Assembly (NCBI RefSeq): GCF_900111485.1
Contig: NZ_FOIC01000015.1
Coordinates: 18,882-82,881 of the forward strand
Source of the DNA: Natrinema hispanicum
GTDB taxonomy: Archaea > Halobacteriota > Halobacteria > Halobacteriales > Natrialbaceae
Direction: 5' to 3'
DNA length: 64,000 bases
A model generated the notes under the pieces. That model did not search any database. It was given only the letters and a program-made list of their open reading frames with translations, and was not told the DNA's origin. A program made the translations under genes and the position numbers. How positions within the stretch are numbered: the first letter of the stretch is position 1; the number at the start of each line of letters is the position of its first letter. Positions 60,965 to 64,000 of this stretch are shown piece by piece.

Positions 60965-62020
60965 TCACCGATCCCGGTCGTGGCCATAGCTCACGTCGAA
61001 CGGGCCCGCGTCGGGATCCTTTTGTGAGACCATCGGGCCGACCGACGCGGTTCGCCGTGTGATGGTCGCGGTCCGGAGAATGTAGGATGCGAGCAGAGCA
61101 AGCGGGGAGAAGACGACGAGAAAGAGTCCGCTCACGACGTACGGAAGGACGGCGGCGCTGACGCTTGGCCCAGTGACGTCGGCGTATAGCAACCCGATGA
61201 GGATCGCAGACAGGATCGATGGCACGCCACAGTAGACCGTGAGCTGCGAAAAGCGCGTGAGTTCCTGCTGTAGGTACGTCGTCTTGAACTGCTCTCGAGC
61301 CACGTGAAACAGTTTCAGTGAACCGATCAGGTCGTCGAGTCGCTCGGCAGCGGTCGGCGACAGCGAGTCAGCGTACTCGCCGCGCAGATGGGTGCCGACG
61401 TACAAGTGCCATGACTCGTCGTACGTAATCGCCGCCGAAACGGCAGTGAACGCGTCCGATTCGGCGCGCTTGATTCGGTCGTCGATTCGGTTCGTTCGCT
61501 CTTGGATACCGTTCGTATACCGGCTGACCGTCTCGGAGAACTCGTTGTCGTGATCCCCGACCGCATCGGCGAATGCCGTTGCGTCGTGATGAATCGATTC
61601 GAGAAGCAATCCGAGGACCCGCGTGGGGGCTGCCGGGCTCGCGGGGACGGCCGCATCGTCCGCGACGGTTCGACGGAATTCAATGACGTCCTCGAGTCGG
61701 TCGCGGGCGCGGCCCGCTGCGCTGAACTCCTGGGAGAGGATGAGCTGGTTGACCGAGACGACCAGCGTCACGAGCGAGAACGTCCCCGCGATCATGCCGC
61801 TTGCCACGCGCGTCACGGCGTTCGGGTTGACGAAGGTGATGACGCCGAGTTCGTACAACACGGTGACCACCGCAAAGACGGCTAGCAAGACGATCGCGGC
61901 GACGGATAACCGGTTTCCGTCGACAAGCATCCACTCCCGGAACCGCGTCAACACTCCCCCACGGGTACCGATATCGGCCCCGTACGACTCGAGCGTCTCG
62001 TCGGTTTCGGCAGATCCCAT
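60965..62020 (-). CDS. Four-helix membrane protein of unknown function
   Basis: A 351-residue protein. Two transmembrane helices lie at about residues 38-60 (LSVAAIVLLAVFAVVTVLYEL) and 75-95 (GMIAGTFSLVTLVVSVNQLIL). A long charged, helical cytoplasmic domain (about residues 100-250) contains LLESIHHDATAFADAVGDHD and IQERTNRIDDRIKRAES. Two more helices follow (VPSILSAILIGLLYADV; VLPYVVSGLFLVVFSPLALL). No family recognised. ATG 62020 starts MGSAETDETLES; the longer in-frame reading crosses the type B repeat. Confidence 0.75.
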   Translation of the reverse strand: MGSAETDETLESYGADIGTRGGVLTRFREWMLVDGNRLSVAAIVLLAVFAVVTVLYELGVITFVNPNAVTRVASGMIAGTFSLVTLVVSVNQLILSQEFSAAGRARDRLEDVIEFRRTVADDAAVPASPAAPTRVLGLLLESIHHDATAFADAVGDHDNEFSETVSRYTNGIQERTNRIDDRIKRAESDAFTAVSAAITYDESWHLYVGTHLRGEYADSLSPTAAERLDDLIGSLKLFHVAREQFKTTYLQQELTRFSQLTVYCGVPSILSAILIGLLYADVTGPSVSAAVLPYVVSGLFLVVFSPLALLASYILRTATITRRTASVGPMVSQKDPDAGPFDVSYGHDRDR

Positions 62021-62085
62021 AGCCACACGTCCAACCGACCCGGCAATAAGGGCCTGCGTTGCACATCGCCACACGCCGGTACTAA

Positions 62086-62193
62086 TACTGCCGGACAGAA
62101 CTACGTGAAGATCGGTCGCTCTGCTGCGGCCGTCACCGGTGGAGACGGCCGCGAATCCGCGACCGACTTCGTATTGACTTCTGTCCGACACTA
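62086..62193. repeat. Nested palindromic intergenic element, type B (copy 2)
   Basis: The ends TACTGCCGGACAGAA (62086-62100) and TTCTGTCCGACACTA (62179-62193) pair at about 12 of 15 positions. A middle pair GATCGGTCG/CGACCGACTTC and a perfect central 9-bp stem GCGGCCGTC (62126-62134) / GACGGCCGC (62144-62152) with a 9-nt loop complete it. Total length is 108 bp, the same as the copy at 979-1086. Confidence 0.65.
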
Positions 62194-62348
62194 TAAACGG
62201 ACGGGCGGGGCTCGACGAGCTGCGCCAGCAGTCCGTCCACCCACGGACGAGCACAGCCGCTTCAAGGCCCACACTGAAATGGGTCCGTGGCGTCGCTCCG
62301 ACACATGTACCGTGACGGAACTCCCTCGCAGACGAACGCGCGACGGCA

Positions 62349-62858
62349 ATGAGCCGCCCGGAGTCGACGAGCCGACGGCGAGTACTCACGACAGTAGGGA
62401 CGGGGGTCGCGGCCGCGGCCGCCGGCTGTCTCGGGAGCGGCGACCTCGGCGGCCAGCCGACCTACGAGGACGGCACCGTCAGCGGCATCAACGCGAACAA
62501 CGTCTCCAATCGATCGGCAACACAGCTGTCGGCGGCAGCGGCACTCGCCCAGCAACAACCCAGCGACTCGGTGACGCCGCTCGAGCCGCTCTCGCTGCGC
62601 GATCACGAGTTCGTCGTCGAGAGCGGCTATCTCGGGTCGACCATTCAGGGGATCGTCGAGAACACGGGCTCCAGCCGGATTCAGACCGTCGAAGTACGGA
62701 CGCGTGTCTACGACGACGACGAGAGCATGCTCGGGCGCTATCTCGCTAGCACCGGCGACCTCAACGGTGGCTCGAGGTGGGCCTTCCAGGTGATTGTCCT
62801 CGAGTCTCCGGTCGCTGTTGCCAGCTACGATATCGCCGTTCTCGGAACCCCATCGTGA
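62349..62858 (+). CDS. Tat-exported lipoprotein with FxLYD-like domain
   Basis: A 169-residue protein. The twin-arginine signal SRRRVLTTVGTGVAAAAAGC gives lipobox Cys27. After a Gln/Ala/Ser linker, residues 85-169 form a beta domain with VVESGYLGSTIQGIVENTGSS, then VEVRTRVYDDDESMLGRY and WAFQVIVLESPVAVASYDI, the pattern of FxLYD/DUF3426 domains. Surface-anchored, function unknown. Confidence 0.8.
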   Translation: MSRPESTSRRRVLTTVGTGVAAAAAGCLGSGDLGGQPTYEDGTVSGINANNVSNRSATQLSAAAALAQQQPSDSVTPLEPLSLRDHEFVVESGYLGSTIQGIVENTGSSRIQTVEVRTRVYDDDESMLGRYLASTGDLNGGSRWAFQVIVLESPVAVASYDIAVLGTPS

Positions 62859-62903
62859 CGGCGGGGTCGGCGACGCCGGACAGCCAGCCGGGCTACTCGA
62901 CGG

Positions 62904-63251
62904 CTATTCGACGAGCGTCTCGTGTAGTCGCTCGTCGATCTTGTCGTAGACCGTCGTCTCGGAGACAGCGAGGGTATACGCTGGTCGGCCCTTGCCCGTC
63001 GGCGACGTCGCCGACTGGTGAATCTCGTTGACGAGGTCTTCGTCCTCGAGTTGGTACAGCGAGCGGATGATGTCGGCCTCTGAGATCGTGCCGATGACTT
63101 CCGTCTCGACATCGGCGAGTCGCTCCTGACAGTGTTTCCGAAGATCATGTGTCTGAACTGGCGTTTCGTTCTGACGGGCGAGTTCGGCGACGGTAAGCAG
63201 GACTGCCTGATTCGTCAGCGTGATTGACTCGAACGGTGACTCGTCACTCAT
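62904..63251 (-). CDS. Winged-helix protein, haloarchaeal
   Basis: A 115-residue DNA-binding protein. Residues 10-95 read as a winged helix: ITLTNQAVLLTVAELARQNE, ETEVIGTISEADIIRSLYQL, EDEDLVNEIHQSATSPTGKG with wing RPAYTLAV. No sensor domain. Likely a PadR/MarR-like regulator; the regulon is unknown. Convergent with the Tat lipoprotein gene. Confidence 0.75.
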   Translation of the reverse strand: MSDESPFESITLTNQAVLLTVAELARQNETPVQTHDLRKHCQERLADVETEVIGTISEADIIRSLYQLEDEDLVNEIHQSATSPTGKGRPAYTLAVSETTVYDKIDERLHETLVE

Positions 63252-63321
63252 AGACGACAGTTCTACACGGACATTGGTAACAGTTACCCCAAATCACAGC
63301 GAAAGGGCCGCGGACTAATCG

Positions 63322-63456
63322 TCACTCACACCCGATTGCGCGGACTGCCTTGTGATCGGTGTAGACATCGTTGCAGTGGGTACGATACTGCAGCATGTCA
63401 TAGAATGCTTCTCGTACGCTTCGAAGTGACCGAAGTGATCGATACAGGGCAAGCAG
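63322..63456 (-). pseudogene. Possible gene remnant, C-terminal end only
   Basis: An open stretch of 44 codons ends in TGA at 63322-63324 and reads SVREAFYDMLQYRTHCNDVY then TDHKAVRAIGCE. It looks like a real protein C-terminus but begins directly after a stop (TAA) with no good start; the only ATG would leave 24 residues. It may be the surviving end of a broken gene. The rest of 63252-63627 is lower-GC DNA without other recognisable features. Confidence 0.3.
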
Positions 63457-63627
63457 TTACCGAAGTGGCTATTGATCTATCCGAACTATGCCAAAAGCCG
63501 CCTGCTGAATATAGAGCCATAATGAGCCATAATTCAACACACGTGTGATCTGTTTGGCCGAGTATCGCCTTCCGGGTTATACTGTTCGGATATGCATAGC
63601 AGTAGGACTATCCGTGAGATCGCCTTT

Positions 63628-63831
63628 CTAACTGCTTTCAGCCCGGTTCTTGCCCCACCAGAATGCGGCCAGAACGAAGACAAGTCCTTCGAGTCTGGCG
63701 AGTTTGTACACCCACGACTTGAACTCGTATGTAGTCTCCGCCGTGGTCGTAACACCCATCATGAAGTCAATGACCTGTCTTGGGAAGAGCAACTCAATGA
63801 CGCCAAAGACCGCCAGAACGATGCGAAACAT
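63628..63831 (-). CDS. Small membrane protein, 67 residues
   Basis: Two hydrophobic segments (MFRIVLAVFGVIELLFPRQV and LEGLVFVLAAFWWG) flank a polar loop with TTTAETTYEFKSWVYKLARL. The start is one of two adjacent ATGs (63834 or 63831). GC is lower than in core genes, yet the ORF has sensible membrane topology and a charged end. No family recognised. Confidence 0.6.
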   Translation of the reverse strand: MFRIVLAVFGVIELLFPRQVIDFMMGVTTTAETTYEFKSWVYKLARLEGLVFVLAAFWWGKNRAESS

Positions 63832-63921
63832 CATACTCTAAACGTTGATCCCCGACAGCAAGTAACCAGCGACGTTTCCCCCTCATCTGGAAACGAATGC
63901 GATGATATCATGCGTCTTTAG

Positions 63922-64000
63922 CTAAGCCTCACCCCTCGGTTGTGTAGCGGTTGCGAGCGTCTCCTGTAGTATCGGTCGTTGGTCGTGGATTTTCTGTGCA
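63922..64000 (-). CDS. Partial gene at the right edge (C-terminal 25 codons)
   Basis: On the minus strand an open frame enters from beyond the window and ends in TAG: AQKIHDQRPILQETLATATQ then PRGEA. The helical, soluble character is compatible with a real C-terminus, but it is too short to identify. Confidence 0.35.
   Translation of the reverse strand, partial: AQKIHDQRPILQETLATATQPRGEA

Overview
The window reads as chromosome from a haloarchaeon (class Halobacteria). It is GC-rich, the proteins are strongly acidic, and CTCGAG and other GC-rich codon pairs are abundant. Many genes have a TATA-like box about 26-30 nt upstream of the start codon and no Shine-Dalgarno, as expected for leaderless archaeal transcripts. 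The gene content is archaeal: ether-lipid prenyltransferase, aIF2alpha, Nop10, eL42/eS27, archaeosortase A, halocyanin, HTH-10 regulator, and many haloarchaea-only families. Sequence style suggests a Natrialbales-like lineage, but that is only an impression.

Layout. 1-1.4 kb: archaeol-lipid UbiA prenyltransferase and a small protein. 1.5-3.4 kb: tRNA-Arg(TCG) followed by a lower-GC stretch with a zinc-finger ORF, a lipoprotein and a broken gene, probably a decayed integrated element. 3.4-12.5 kb: winged-helix protein, surE, an Rsm22-like methyltransferase, tyrA, a 7TM protein, a renalase-like oxidoreductase, trkA, a START-fold protein and an M48 protease. 12.8-16.2 kb: SlyD-like FKBP, Tat-exported sulfite-oxidase-like enzyme, halocyanin and a divergent HTH-10 regulator, plausibly one periplasmic redox module. 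16.2-21 kb: DUF2061, a minimal thioredoxin-reductase-like flavoprotein, a CinA-like protein, coaBC, a DUF7344-type gene behind a tiny leader ORF, and hpt. 21.1-27.8 kb: a complete peptide-type ABC transporter operon whose substrate-binding protein is circularly permuted. 27.8-28.1 kb: initiator tRNA-Met with an att-like duplication of its 3' end. 28.1-31.5 kb: gtrA and the eL42-eS27-aIF2alpha-Nop10-PAC2 translation operon. 31.6-40.2 kb: regulator, archaeosortase A, two metallophosphoesterases, an amine-oxidase-like flavoprotein, a lactonase-like hydrolase, small membrane proteins and gatB. 39.9-44.8 kb: a small coiled-coil protein, smc and scpA. 44.9-47 kb: an enolase-superfamily epimerase with a DUF1611 partner (DgcA/DgcN-like). 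47.3-51.6 kb: small zinc protein, Vms1-like peptidyl-tRNA hydrolase, DUF5802, a secreted repeat protein, an ArsR-like regulator and a membrane protein. 51.6-60.4 kb: ppsA, phzF-like, thiC, a phosphoribosyltransferase, SpoOM-like, MTA phosphorylase, UPF0058 and UspA. 60.4-64 kb: P-loop kinase, a membrane protein, a Tat lipoprotein, a winged-helix protein, small or remnant ORFs and a partial gene at the right edge.

The most unusual points are: (1) the solute-binding protein at 21.1-22.8 kb, in which the usual C-terminal lobe precedes the usual N-terminal part; (2) two families of nested palindromic intergenic repeats, one of which repeatedly begins directly at a stop codon; (3) the tRNA-iMet 3'-end duplication; (4) the halocyanin/sulfite-oxidase/SlyD cluster; and (5) a leaderless 21-codon ORF whose stop lies one base before the next start. 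All product names rest on reading motifs by eye; no database search was run.
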